From Ceratobasidium sp. AG-K (lineage: Eukaryota; Basidiomycota; Agaricomycetes; Cantharellales; Ceratobasidiaceae), in the NCBI GenBank assembly GCA_037039685.1, contig JAWNGF010000001.1, positions 1,488,001 through 1,552,000 of the forward strand: a stretch of DNA of 64,000 nt, written 5' to 3'. Shown one piece after another: positions 33,580-44,891 of the stretch. Positions within the stretch are counted from its first letter, which is position 1; each line of letters opens with the position of its first letter. The notes beneath the pieces are model-generated. The model was not told where the DNA came from, made no database searches, and saw only the letters and a program-made list of their open reading frames with translations. The position numbers and the translations under genes were made by a program.

Positions 33580-33943
33580 CTTGATGTATTCAGTCTGATT
33601 CTTTTGAAATGCACTGGGGTGGCCGGGGAACATTTTTTCCTTATCTTTCAGTAGAGTCCAGAACTTTAAACCGGATCGACCGCGTCTCTGGGCCAAAGAC
33701 AAATGCTAGGATCTTATCTTGAAGCATTGAGTGATGCTGGGTTTCCCCGGACTAATAACGTGAGATTTAGGCATGCTCGCTTGACAACTGGGATTGGTAG
33801 GATGAGAGCTCGGGGGTCTACCGAACCGATGGCGTTCTAGAGCCATCGCGGCCAAAATATCTGAGGACTGCACCACATAGGCATTGAAGACACGTTGCAA
33901 TGATTTGGCACGCTTGCTATTCTACAACGAGTGGAAACAACTC
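33580..33943. other. Intergenic, convergent 3' sides of ISY1 and the U5-40K gene
   Basis: Both flanking genes end here. Nothing coding is recognised; the minus ORF at 33706-33900 overlaps the terminal exon in another frame and is not conserved-looking. Confidence 0.5.
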
Positions 33944-35290
33944 TCACAAAGCCAAAGAGCGCTCGAGCTCGCCAAGAAGCAATGTTGCGTCCTTGCTTCC
34001 TGTCAAAACTAGTCGATAATAGAAGTACAAGAGCGTCAGTAACGAAGGAAGGGGCAAAGAGTGCAAGAAGCTCACTGATCGGCTCTCGAGGATGAAAATC
34101 GACCGAGGTGACAGTTCCCTTGTGGCCGGGTAGCTTATACAACACGCGCCCGCTTTCAAAGTCCCAGACAGTCACAGTCTTATCTGCAGCGCCCACCGCC
34201 ACGCGTTGGCCGCCGTCTTCGCGACTCCAAGCCGCGCGTCGTAGCGTGTTTTCAAAACCGGCCGGTGCGCCTGGCAGAATCCGGTACACTCGAGAGGCGT
34301 CAGTTGAAAACGGGCGGACATCATGCACTAGTGTCGTTGACGAGAACGAAGGTGAGAGTAGGAATTGACCGTTGGGAGAAAGCGCCAATGAGGCTATGGT
34401 GTCAGTGTGTCCTTTGAGCGTATAGATCTCTTGTTGTTTTCGCAGATCATACACCTAGATCGAGCTACATAAACACTTTTTTTGAGATAAAATACTACTT
34501 GACTTACGTGAATCTCGTTATCCAATGCTCCCGCAAAAATTTGAGAAGCATCTGCGCTCCAACATACAGCGGTGACAGGGCTACCAACCTCCCAGTCCTG
34601 AACTGGATCACGCCCCTCGTCTTCGACGTCCCAAACTCGAACATGACCATCATCTCCTGCGGTAACAATGAGCTCTGTTCCTCCGGTCAAAGCACGATCC
34701 AACGCGTTGATAACACCATGATGGGCACGCAGGCGACGAACTCGCTCGCCAGTTGTTACGTTGATAAACGCGAGCGTTCCGTCTGCCGATACAGTGTAAA
34801 TGTGAGGGGAGTTCAACGACCACTGTAAGTCCAGTATAGGCCCTTTGTGAATGGGAGAAGTAGGACCGAGATGACCATAATTTGTGTTTGGTGGGTAGGT
34901 CCGCCAGAATGCTGCAACCATGTAAGTTCTTCCTTCTTCGCGCAACTAGAAGCGTTGACATACATATTGTCCTGTCGGCGGAACACGCAGCAATATTTTG
35001 TCCTGTGGGATCGAATCGGCAGCTCATAATCTCGGCCTACGACGCGAATGGTAAGGACAAAACATGGCAGTATATCGAACGATTCTTACCGAATGAGCCC
35101 CCGCCAGGCTAACAATAGGCGCCTCCAGCCCACTCGTCCTTTGTACGTTCCTCACAAGTGCCTTTTCCCTGTCGTTTGCTCCCGCAGAAATGGCAATCTG
35201 GGTCATTGGTGGAGGAGTCTCTCCCCGCGCTCGCTTTATGAGCGCCGCCGACGAAGGTGGGGGCGAGGGTGCCTTTCTTTTGTCTGCCAT
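33944..35290 (-). CDS. U5 snRNP 40-kDa WD40 protein (SNRNP40-like)
   Basis: WD40 beta-propeller that binds Prp8 in the U5 snRNP. Start ATG at 35290 (MADKRKAPSPPPSSAALIKR); the family has the same basic, Pro-rich N-terminus before repeat 1. Repeats visible after splicing: IMSCRFDPTGQNIAACSADR, ILDLQWSLNSPHIYTVSADG, INALDRALTGGTELIVTAGD followed by VRVWDVEDEG, VTAVCWSADASQIFAGALDN, DLRKQQEIYTLKGHTDTIAS, AAWSREDGGQRVAVGAADKT with VWDF, and the final VLTGSKDATLLLGELERSLA (stop 33946-33944). The seventh blade ends with GELE, like the GEI ending of metazoan U5-40K. Introns lie near 35230-35280, 34900-34980, 34450-34500 and 34020-34080. Confidence 0.85.
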
Positions 35291-35703
35291 GGTATGCTCT
35301 TTGGGAGTGCAACAGTAAGTACCACCCAGTGGGTCACTAAAACTCGCTAAACCTACTTACAAGTACTGTGCCGGGTGACAACAGACGTTGAGCGCTTGTG
35401 GCTGGTTACCTAATGAAACTTGGACCCTGATTCTCGATCATCAGGCGCCTGTTTGCAAACTACTTTCTTGGGCCTTTGATGCGAACAGGGCACTCAACAG
35501 ACCCAATACCTTTCTTTACGTGATTCATCCCGAGTTTCCTATGATTAGATGTCCCCATTCACTTGTCTTCTTTGCTGTCCACTTGCCGGCCGAGCGGAAC
35601 AGGGACCAACCTCGTGTTCGGGTACTTAAACCCAGCTCCGAGCATAAACGGTGAACTGGAACCACCGCCAGTACCCCTAAAGACACTCAAATACTCAAGA
35701 AAT
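35291..35703. other. Intergenic, promoter side of the first chitin-deacetylase-like gene
   Basis: Separates the divergent U5-40K and CDA1-like genes. A TACTTAAACC element near 35625 is the only AT-rich core close to the ATG at 35704. No coding signal. Confidence 0.45.
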
Positions 35704-36964
35704 ATGTGGACACTCGCCAAGTCGTTTGCACTAGTCGTCGCTCTCGGTGTTGTGGCACAGGCGAGGCCTGCACGGCGCCAGGCTAGTGTTCTCACTTCTT
35801 GCAGTCGACCCAACACGGCAGCAATCACGTACGTAGTCTGAACGAGTATATTCCACTAGGCTCACTTTTAAGCAGGTTTGACGACGGACCATATACATGG
35901 ACAAGGCAGGTTGTCAACACACTCGATGCGGCTGGTGCAAAAGGGTGAATTTACTATGGGCTCGTCTAGTTGCCTCTCGCTCACCAATAGCATCTAGGAC
36001 ATTTTTCGTCAATGGCAATAATTGTAGGTTTCATCCGCCCGGCGTTGGTCCACTCTGAGCCATTTTTTAGTTGGTTGCATTTTCGACGGGAACAATCCTG
36101 ACAACCTCAGGTACGCCTATGCCCAAGGCCACCAAATTGCCTCGCATACCTGGTCACACCCACATCTGGCAACTCTTTCGGCGTCTCAGACCCGAGACGA
36201 ATTTACCAGGTCAGTACTGTTTTTTAATAGTAGATGTACGCACTGACTTCAGTTCGAAGGACCAACGATGCTATCCAGAGTATTACTGGTGCTGTCCCTG
36301 CCTTTATGCGGTTAGTCCAGGTTATCTTGAATTAGATCTCCATTCTTAGCTATTTTTAGGCCACCATACGGCGAGTACAGTGAAACTACTCAGGAGGTTG
36401 CGGGTGAGCTTGGCCAAACGAGTAAGTCTTGCAGCATCTGCCAGGTGAACAGAAAATTAACAAATGCTTCAGTCGTGACCTGGGATTTCGACTCGGGCGA
36501 TGCGGCTGGCACAAGCGTACGTGTATTCCCAACTCAAGGCAGCCGTCAGGGTTCTTACGTCCCGATCTTAGCCGGAAAACTCGCTAGCGTCGTTGCGGGC
36601 CCTGGTGGGCAGGGGTCCAAACAGTGTGCTAACTTTGAACCACGAAACGCACTGTATGTATGTCTCCTACCTTCCAGCACGTCCCTTCTAACTTTTTGGT
36701 TACTTTGTTCAGCCTCGACCGTGTAAGTTCAACAGAAAGACGGCCAAACTATAAAGTGCTAACGCATATAATGAAGTGAAACTGTTCTCCCAGAAATGAT
36801 AGCTATATTCCAGTCGGCAGGCTACAGCCTCGTCACCGTCGCCGAATGTATGGGGATGGACCCGTACTTGTCCACGGGCGGGCCGACCAGCTCAAACGTA
36901 AGTTAATCTCCTCCCATTTACTACACAACGTCCTAACAAATGCGTCACATAGGGGAGCTGCTAA
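35704..36964 (+). CDS. Secreted polysaccharide (chitin) deacetylase, CE4/NodB family, copy 1
   Basis: ATG at 35704 (MWTLAKSFALVVALGVVAQA, a signal peptide ending near AQA|RP). The NodB domain is readable over about nine exons: AITFDDGPYTWTRQVV (catalytic base Asp and metal Asp), ASHTWSHPHLATL (metal His pair), ITGAVPAFMRPPYGEY (RPPYGE), IVTWDFDSGDAAGTS (W-D motif), VLTLNHETH and YSLVTVAECMG (final catalytic His in LNHET). Ends SSNGSC at TAA 36962-36964. Splicing requires an acceptor AAG|G near 36258 and an exon starting PENSLASLRALV. These enzymes remove acetyl groups from chitin in cell-wall remodelling or hiding from host chitinases. Paralogue of the gene 0.8 kb downstream. Confidence 0.85.
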
Positions 36965-37787
36965 AGCCTTACTTTCCGCGCTTTTAAAGCCTTTATCTGG
37001 GACATTGTGATGGACTTGGCTTGAACATTTTCTTAGAGACATGACACGAACGGACTCGTTACACCACTTACTGTAATGACACGCATCTCACGAACTGCTT
37101 GGAATTGGATGTTTACGGGCTCAAGGCCCACGTCAACCCCCATCTATTTGCCTGATCCGTGTGGTTGGACGCTGCATGTCCACGGTGCCATATGCACCAT
37201 AACCAAATTCACGATCTTCGCCCTTCTTAGCCGCAAGACATGAGGCTTTGTAGGCGAGCATCGGAGCACGGCCACACCAGTCTCGACCGGTCCGATGCCT
37301 AGTGACCGATGATCGTCAGGGAGAGCTGTGTAGCGCATAGGCGGTTGCCAATTTTGGGACGCTCAGCGCATGAATCCACGACGAAGGCTGGTAGGCATAC
37401 CCAGCTACGGTATCGAGAGCTGGTCAGCTGGCGTGGTGGGCACCCCGAATGCTGGACAAGGAATCAGAATCACGTCGTCCCCCGTTGACTCTCCGTCGCG
37501 GAACACCGCCGCCGCATCTTCTGTAGATCGAGAATACACAAAGAAGGCAACGTACAACCGTAAAACATCGCAGTGTTGTTGAGTTTTACGCAATGCAATT
37601 GTCGGACTGAATGCGGTAGACCCGGGGTCTTGATCGCAAGGAACAGGGGCTGCGACGCCAACTAAACTCACCTGACTTGGACAAAAACGCAGCCTCCTAT
37701 AAAACTACTCCGACTCGGGTTCGTTGAGCTCTGTGTCTGTCCCTTCCTTCTCTTGTTTCTCCTCTTGTTTTCGGTTCACCCTTCGCC
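36965..37787. promoter_or_regulatory. Upstream region of the second chitin-deacetylase-like gene, with TATA box
   Basis: 823 bp between tandem paralogues. A clear TATAAAA lies at 37698-37704, 84 bp before the ATG at 37788, and pyrimidine-rich tracts (ttcctTCTCTTGTTTCTCCTC) follow at 37743-37775, which fits a strongly transcribed gene. Nothing coding is recognised between 36965 and 37690. Confidence 0.6.
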
Positions 37788-39096
37788 ATGTTCTCGTTTA
37801 CACGTCTCGCTGTTGCCGCTGCCCTCTTCACGTCCAGTAGCATACTGGCCGCTCCTGTTGATGCGCCCGAGCTCTCGGTTCGCGCGCCCGCGGCAGTCAT
37901 CACCAAGTGCACTCAGCCAAAGACTGTTGCGCTCACGTAAGTGAACCGTTGTATGACAAGTGGCGCCAGCTTAGACTAGTCGATTCTTCTAGCTTCGATG
38001 ATGGCCCATATGTCAACACGCGCAAGCTTGTTGATTTATTAGACAAGAACGGTGCCAAGGGGTGAGTCATTCGAAACCATGTTATATTTAGTACAACTGA
38101 TGGTTGATGGTTGGCTAGAACGTGGTTCTTCAACGGGAACAACTGCAAGTGTTCTATGGCTAGTCGTTGTGTACTCGTACTAACTTTGTGAAAAGACGGA
38201 TGCATATACGACAGCAACAATGCCGGCGCCGTCAAGTACGTTTATGACCAGGGCCACCAAGTCGCTTCCCATACATGGGCTCACCAGCACTTGACCTCGC
38301 TGTCCGGGTCTGCGTTGACAAACGAGTTCTCCAAGTACGCCCACCTACTCGTACAAAGTGACTTGCTTACGGTCCATTAGACTCGATACGGCGTTGAAAA
38401 AGATCACTGGTGCCACCCCTGCCTTTATGCGGTAAGCATTTACCTCGCGCCCCCATTCCTCACCTGGCTTACATACCTTTTACATCAGCCCACCTTATGG
38501 TGAATACGACAACGAGGTTCGAGAGGTCGCGGGATCTCGTGGACAAAAGAGTGAGTGCTTCGCTTGCTTGATACCCTGCTCCAGTTTGAACGCGTTCTTG
38601 ATTCAGTTGTGATCTGGGACTTTGATTCCGGCGATTCGGCTGGCAAATCGGTAAGCTGATCTTTGCTATCGAATACATTAGCGGCTGACATCTTCACATA
38701 GGCATCGCAGTCGAAGAACGACTACAAGAATCTGATCGCAAAGAACCCCAACAACGTTTTGACGTTGAACCACGAGACTTATGGTAGGCTGCTTTTCTAG
38801 GCTATTGCTGAACTATATGCTTACACAGTACTTTTATAGCCACCACTGTGTTCGTGCCCTAGGTTTATGAGTTGTGTATCATGTGCTAAATCTTGATTTT
38901 GTGCAGGAACGATGTCATCCCGTATGCCATTCAGCAATTCAAGGCCAAGGGTTACCAAATGGTCACCGTCGCTCAGTGCTTGGGCCAGTCTCCGTACAAG
39001 TCCACTGGTAGCCCGTCTCCCAGAGATGTGAGTACCCTGCGACTTAGCAGAGATATTGTACTGACAAGTCACATCTAGTCTACTTGGAAATGCTAA
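37788..39096 (+). CDS. Secreted polysaccharide (chitin) deacetylase, CE4/NodB family, copy 2
   Basis: Signal peptide MFSFTRLAVAAALFTSSSIL then AAPVDAPE. NodB motifs: ALTFDDGPYVNTRKLV, TWFFNGNN, ASHTWAHQHLTSL, ITGATPAFMRPPYGEYDNEV, IVIWDFDSGDSAGKS, VLTLNHETY and YQMVTVAQCLG. All expected CE4 catalytic and metal residues are present. Seven to eight introns match those of copy 1 in position, confirming tandem duplication. A small exon codes ATTV between two introns near 38840-38860, again matching copy 1. Ends SPSPRDSTWKC at TAA 39094-39096. The Ser/Pro tail with final Cys parallels SSNGSC in copy 1. The TATA box at 37698 suggests stronger or regulated expression compared with copy 1. Confidence 0.88.
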
Positions 39097-40099
39097 ACAC
39101 GTTTATTTTTCTTCTGGGTTATGAGAAAGGACTTTTGCGTTTCTTATCATTAGTTGTGAACTTTGGACTGTAGCTTCGTCATCGAGACTATGTTGTGTTT
39201 GTAGTTGTGATAATTCACCCCATTCTTTTGAGCAATCATGACTCGGGTGCGTCCGGGAATTCAAGTTGTCTTTTTTCGATCGAGCGATCAGTATTTGCAA
39301 AATAAAAGTTGATCGGGTGAGGATCTGCACAAATCAATCTGTCGTTAACGAAAGGGTCTTGGGACGAACACGCGTCTCATCACAACGCGTTGGTGGAATG
39401 CAAAGCGCAATAGAAGTGCACATGGGCCACTTTCATCACTTGCTGTAATTGGCTAGGTTCCCGATACGTTAGGATAGTAGCTATGTCATCTTGTTCATAG
39501 GTGAGGTTAGCGTCAACCCATTTTGAATCTATCCATGGGCCGAACCAAGTGTTCAAGGCACCAAGTGGGCTTTTGGTTCAATTCGTCCATCCGAACCGTA
39601 GACGCAAAAGTCCGACTAGGAACACACCTGGAGCAACTCTTTTGTGAATTGCAAGACCTAGTGTGGCGCCTGCAGAACGAAACCCCGACTGCCGAGATTT
39701 TCGACATGTTCGATGGCAGGTAACGTTAGCCGACTCCGAACACAGCCCTGGAAGATTATATTATCCGGGATTGGTAGATGGTCCTACCATTTAGGGTGTG
39801 GTATGAATGAGTTGATTAGGTGGCGTAGACTATGACTCCTTGGCACAGACATTTACTTAACCTTGTCACGCTACCTTGGTCATTCGAAGTTCATCGAAAC
39901 GTTTTACGGATTCTCCCGGTGCCTTCGTAGTCGGAGTTTGCCTCGTTTGGTGATCCAAAATCACCGGGCTACGTTTTATTCCAGCCGACATCAATCGCTT
40001 AGCAGTTCTCCCCGTTTTCGTGGAGACGGAGCTAAATAAAATGATAAACATAGTGCGCTAGGAGTGGCTTTGTCCCTTCTGGTGAATGTACAGTTCAAC
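39097..40099. other. Gene-poor interval with one possible coding relic
   Basis: A plus-strand open frame at 39523-39723 codes LEQLFCELQDLVWRLQNETP, which looks protein-like and ends at a GGTAACG donor-like site, so it could be an orphan exon or gene remnant. I recognise no family. The rest carries no clear signal; no tRNA or transposon ends were seen. Confidence 0.4.
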
Positions 40100-41858
40100 A
40101 TGGCCGAAATCAACAGTCCCAACCCTCATTTGCTTGTCAACCAAACCTATGTCCCGACTAATATGGAATGGCAGTACGTGAACAACCCTGGAATCATGCT
40201 GGGACCATGGCTCGTGGGCACACTCCTTGACTTTATGTTCGCGGTACGCCTTGCAGTTTACCTCGTACGGATAAAAGTGCTGATGGCCTTTGTCGATAAC
40301 TTAGGGTATTCTCCTCCAACAATTTCATTTCTACTTGAAGAACTTTAGAAACGATCCTTTGCATATCAAAGTGATCGTTTGGCTGACGATGATCCTCGCA
40401 ACGTGAGTCGTTGGTTTCGAGAGATGAGTCCAGTCGTGCTAACAGTAGGGAAAAGGCTGAAAACTGTGCAAGCATTTTTGATTGTGTGGTTCAAGCTCAT
40501 CATTACGTATGGTGACTGGAGGGAAACAGCAAAGTGGCCGTGGCAGGATTGGACAGAGCCGATTCTGGGGGCGTCGTTGGGCGCGGCTGCGCAGTTATAC
40601 TTCGCGATTAGGTATAAGCTGGACTTACCTGCCACACGAGCTTGTGAACTAACCACCTTTCTCCAGATGCTACCGCCTCTCGGGACGGAGGATGTGGCTC
40701 CTGTTAGGGCTATGCCTTTTCATGTTCGTATCGTGGGGTTGTAGTTTTGGGGTTGGGCTCGAGATCGGTTTGGACAATGTTCGTCTTTCTATATCTAGTT
40801 GCTCAGAATACTGACATTTTTCAAAGCCATACCCTAAAGGCCGGATACCTTACGCTGTTGTTCCTATGCTCGTCAGCACCGTCTGTGAGTGCAGTGTAAA
40901 TTCTATCCGTTTGGCATTTCCAATGAAATCTGTGGGTTCTAGTTGTCGATTCAGTTATCACAGCCGTTACTCTATTTTATTTGACTCGTTCAAAGAAAGG
41001 ATTCAATCCACAGTGAGTCTTTACTGTGTCATCTAGCAAGGCACTGACATCAAAGACTGCCATAGCACGGACACAATAATTGGCCGGTTGATAGTCATCA
41101 CATTTGAGGCTGCGCTTCCTCCAGCACTTTCAGCTATATGCGATGTTATTACGTCGGTCACTCAGACAGGTAACCCGCCCCCACTGGAATTTATGCAGCT
41201 TGATGGCTGATATAACTTGTAATAGGTAACATTCATGCAACGTTCAACATGTTGACACCCCGGCTGTATGCGTACTCGCTCTTCTTCACGCTTAATGTGT
41301 AAGCGAATCCAGCATCAAAGTGTATAATACTTGAGCTGACTAGCCATCCAGCCGTGCTTCAACAAGAGAACTAGTAAATTCCGGTAGCGATCATGTCAGT
41401 ATTCAAGCTAGTGGATCAGGTGATGGCGCTCGTCGTGTTCAGCTTGTAGTTGGGAGTCGCACCAAGTCGGTATGTTTGTTGGTTCAACTCTTGCATACAA
41501 AGGCTACATATTTTCTCTCCCTCGTTAGTGGTTACCCGGTGCCACTTCAAAGAGCCAAGTTCACATTGAGACGGAAACCATCACACATTCTCATAGCGCC
41601 GAGCGACCAGCGGGAAAACACGCTAATGCGGTAACCGTAAGTGGCCCGGAATTAAACTGTGATCAACGTCTAATAAATCTGTGATTTTAGCTTTCGCCGC
41701 ACGTTGAAGACTCGCGCGAGGGTGTTAAAACTAAGGATGATGAAACATCTAGCGTTTCTACAACGTGGGGTCCCGAAAGCAAAGTTTACGAGATGAATAC
41801 CTTGGGACAGGAAGCTCGACGGGATGATAATGGCACTGTGAATCCTAGTCCTTGGTAG
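40100..41858 (+). CDS. DUF6534-like multi-pass membrane protein
   Basis: Agaricomycete-type seven-helix membrane protein of unknown function. Spliced order: MAEINSPNPHLLVNQTYVPT then LGPWLVGTLLDFMFA (helix 1, with the typical LGP(W/L)LxGTLL), GILLQQFHFYLKNFRNDPLH, IKVIVWLTMILATLKTVQAF then LIVWFKLIITYGD (helix 2-3), EPILGASLGAAAQLYFAIRC, SGRRMWLLLGLCLFMFVS, PYPKGRIPYAVVPMLVSTVF, VDSVITAVTLFYLTRSKKGF and TIIGRLIVITFEAALPPALS with ICDVITSVTQT. The last helix is NMLTPRLYAYSLFFTLNV. The C-terminal tail of about 120 residues is soluble, Ser-rich and ends NPSPW (stop 41856-41858). Eight introns close in frame, two needing non-obvious AAAAG|G-type acceptors. A second ATG at 40064 is upstream. Confidence 0.78.
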
Positions 41859-42181
41859 TTTTGGTATTTTCTATGTTTATTGATTTATGTACTGTTGGTT
41901 GGGCGGATTGCTATAAGTTTCTTCTAGGTACTTGCTTGTTTACGGGTAGACAACGGGCGACTTTAGTAGTGTTAGTTCGACAATCACTATTATGTCAAAT
42001 GAGATAACTTTTTATCATCAAAGTATAAGAGTTTAGATAGCGTACTGCCTGGGCTAGCGTTCATGGCTATATATATTAAGTGCACCTATGGGTCTACACG
42101 TTATCTCGACATAACTCCGGCTCGCAATGCAAGCCCAGGCGACGACAGACTACCACCCAGTGCAGCTGTTGGCTAGGTTAT
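41859..42181. other. Intergenic, convergent 3' sides
   Basis: Lies between the stops of the DUF6534-like and mucin-like genes. AT-rich, with repeated ATTTATTG/TATATATATT stretches (41870-42080) suitable for 3' processing. No coding signal. Confidence 0.5.
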
Positions 42182-44202
42182 TTACGCAGCTCCGGCAGCG
42201 GGAGTGGTCGTACCAGCAGCCGAGGCCGTGTTTTGTCCGGGAAGTGCTAACCCAAATCATGCAAGTGAATGGATAGTCGAATGCTGAAAAACTATGAGAC
42301 TTACGAGCGGTTGGCGCGGGTTCAGTAACAGTGAACAATGACGGAGTGCCTGCTCATTAGGTTTCAAGTCAGATATGCACGGCATGCAGTTGATATGGAG
42401 CTGCGCACCTGCACCTCCTGCCGCTGGAGCCCCACCTGCCTCGGCACTAGAGGCGACTGGCGTTGATGCGCTCTGGGTTCCAGTAGGGGCGGAAGTAGTG
42501 ACGCCTTTGGTAACACGGGCTGCTGACGAGGTGGATTGGGAAGCACTGGTTTGTGCGCCTGTCGGGAAGCTAGGGTGAGTGGTGGTCGAAACAAACAAAT
42601 ATCTATCAATACCATTTTGGCCGTTTCCTATGAATAAGTTGGTTAGTCTAGTTATTAGTCGTGGCTTGACCATGACCTACCGGCAGTAGAGGTAGCGCCT
42701 GTAGCTAGGCTAGAGGTAGTAGAAGTTCCGGCACCTTCGCCGACACCTGCAGAGGTAGAGATAACGGCTAACAACCTGGGGTCAATTCGGCTAGTCCCTG
42801 GCTCGAAAGAAATACTAACTGCCACTCGCCGCCGAAGTGCTTGTACCCTGCTTACCTCCTGCGGTGGGGGTCGTTACAGCAGCGGCTAAGCCTCGGTTCA
42901 GCTGAGAAACTAGCATTTATGCGCGTAAAACAAACCTGTAGTTGAAACTGAGGGGTTGGCAGCTAACGTAAGTATTAGTGCTAATTCTTATCATAATAAA
43001 CTTGAAAAGACTTACTCGACTGGCCGGCACCAGTGTTTCCACCTCCGGGGGCATCTACGGGATTCGAGGTTTGAGCATAAGACATGGCGGTCGACAAATT
43101 TGGATATTACCTGCTGAAACTATAGGCACTCATAAATTAGTTGGTTCAGTCGGAAAACAGGTAGAGCGCTGAAAGCTCACCCGTAACTGTGACCGTTGTA
43201 GTAACCGTCGTAGCACCCGCACCGGCATTGGCATTGGCGTTTCCTAAATGGATTCGATAAGTCTGATGACTATGAAACCCACTGTCAAACATTTACCAGC
43301 TGGCGGAGTAGGTCCAGGCTGAACTGTCGTCGTTGTCGTCGTAAATACGACCCCCGGAGCGTTTTGGCCTTTCTCAGGAGCAGTCCCGTTGGCAGCCGGG
43401 GGTGGTGCTTTCGCGTTGGGCGGCGATGGAGGCGCAGGTGCCGTACCATTAGCGGCCGCTGGGGGCAAAGGTGCGGTTGCATTCCCGGCTGGAGGAGGAG
43501 GAGGAGCGGTTCCGTTTGCTCCTCCAGGTGGCGGAGGCGGGGCCGTCGAGTTGTGACCAGCCGGCGGGGGGAGAGGTGCAGTTCCGTTTTGCGCGGGAGG
43601 GGCGAGCGCTGGCTCGGTTCCATTCGCGGCCGGTGGGGCGGGTGTTGTCTCGTTTGCTGCTGGCGGTTGCGCAGCGGGAGGAGTAGGCGGGGTGGCGGGA
43701 GGTGCTGAAGCCTATATCCTCACGAGTTAAGCTATTGTAACACCCATTTTAGAGTAGTAACGCACCTGATTAGGAGCACCGCCCGTTAGTTGGCCAAGTA
43801 ACTGGTCCAATCCTCCTAGAGGATTGGCACCTTGTCCGTTTTGCCCAGCCTGTCCGCCCCCAAGCAAGCCTTTAAGCTGATCGAGCTGGCGGCGGCGAGG
43901 CTACGAGATGAATGTGGAATGGGTCATGATAGGTCAGTTGTCAATATACGGAGTAAATGGCGCATACATACCTGTTTCGCAGCCCCAGTCGCTTGTCCAA
44001 GCAACTTGCCTAGCCCTCCGGCCCCACCCAACGCACCAAGAGGGCTGGCAGCCTTGCCAGCCTGACCAGTTTGGCCATTGACGCCCCCAAGGAGCCCCTT
44101 GAGCTGATCGAGCTGGCGAGGATTTTGTTGAATAGGTGCTGCTAGTGCAGTGATGGGGAGCAAGAACAACACGGCAATACGCCCAGCGCATAGAGAAGGC
44201 AT
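42182..44202 (-). CDS. Secreted Pro/Thr/Ala-rich mucin-like repeat protein built from small phase-1 exons
   Basis: Signal peptide MPSLCAGRIAVLFLLPITAL then AAPIQQNPRQLDQLKGLLGG. A second copy (RRRQLDQLKGLLGGGQAGQN) is encoded by the next exon. A large exon (about 43700-43300) codes Pro/Ala-rich repeats with many NGT/NST sequons (PANGTAP-like units), expected to be N- and O-glycosylated. About ten small downstream exons follow, each Ser/Thr/Ala/Gly-rich: GNANANAGAGATTVTTTVTV, a 9-nt exon coding VSAG together with its flanks, DAPGGGNTGAGQS, TANPSVSTT, VISTSAGVGEGAGTSTTSSL, and FVSTTTHPSFPTGAQTSASQ among others. It ends PGQNTASAAGTTTPAAGAA at 42184-42182. All these introns are phase 1. No GPI-like hydrophobic tail and no catalytic motif are seen, so an extracellular matrix or wall role is an inference. 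Confidence 0.65.
43320..43690 (-). repeat. Pro/Ala/Asn-Gly-Thr coding minisatellite-like repeat
   Basis: Imperfect units of about 30-45 nt coding PPAANGTAPxPP and similar, including PPPPPGGANGTAPPPPP and NGTAPAPPSPP, within the large exon of the mucin-like gene. At least eight NxT sequons. Confidence 0.7.
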
Positions 44203-44891
44203 CGTAAAAGAGATCTGGTAATACGATAAATGAAATGAAGGGTAATGGCGACCGGCGAACGAAGAAGATAATTAAAAGCCTGAAAATGAATACTTGGTCG
44301 CGGATTAGGGGTGCATTGATGGCCGACAACTCGTGATGCTCACAGTTGGGTATGGCCTGCCTGAGGCTTTTCTCGGCACTGCCGGAATAATTGCGTAAAG
44401 GGATACAAAGAAGGGAGACAAGTAATCGTCGAGCCAAGCTCGTCCAGTCTTATAGGACTTAGAGGTTCAAGCAACGGGAGGTAGTCCATGCACCTCTGAA
44501 CACCCTCGTTTCTATCCTCAGATTGGATCCGAAAGCAGTGCGGGATACGCTGGGTTCTCGAAGCACGCGGGACGTGGCGAACGACATAAAGTGGTCATAG
44601 GGATGGATGTTCGGGGCTCCTGGGCGGGTACAACTGATGAAAGCTACATTTCAAATCGGCTCCAGCGTTTGAGCGCGTCTTTGTCTAAGTCGCATGGCTA
44701 GACGCTCTGTGTTACCATGAGGGGCTTGTTCACAAACTTTATATGCTGGGAAGTTGGCGCTAAGAATATGGCCTGTTAAATTATCAATGATTGTACATCT
44801 GTATCGGTACTTTTCCACCTAGGGACTGCTCTTCGAGCATAGGCAAGAAGAACCCAAACACAACCCCAAACATACAGCACGTCCAAACCGG
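44203..44891. other. Intergenic upstream of the mucin-like gene
   Basis: Between the 3' end of the FHA gene and the start of the mucin-like gene, both minus strand. No coding signal; an AT-rich stretch at about 44240-44290 might include the promoter. Nothing else recognised. Confidence 0.5.

Noticed and set aside
36965..37690. Third chitin-deacetylase remnant between the pair
   Set aside because: Searched for TFDDGP, HETY and RPPYGE in all frames of the spacer and saw none.
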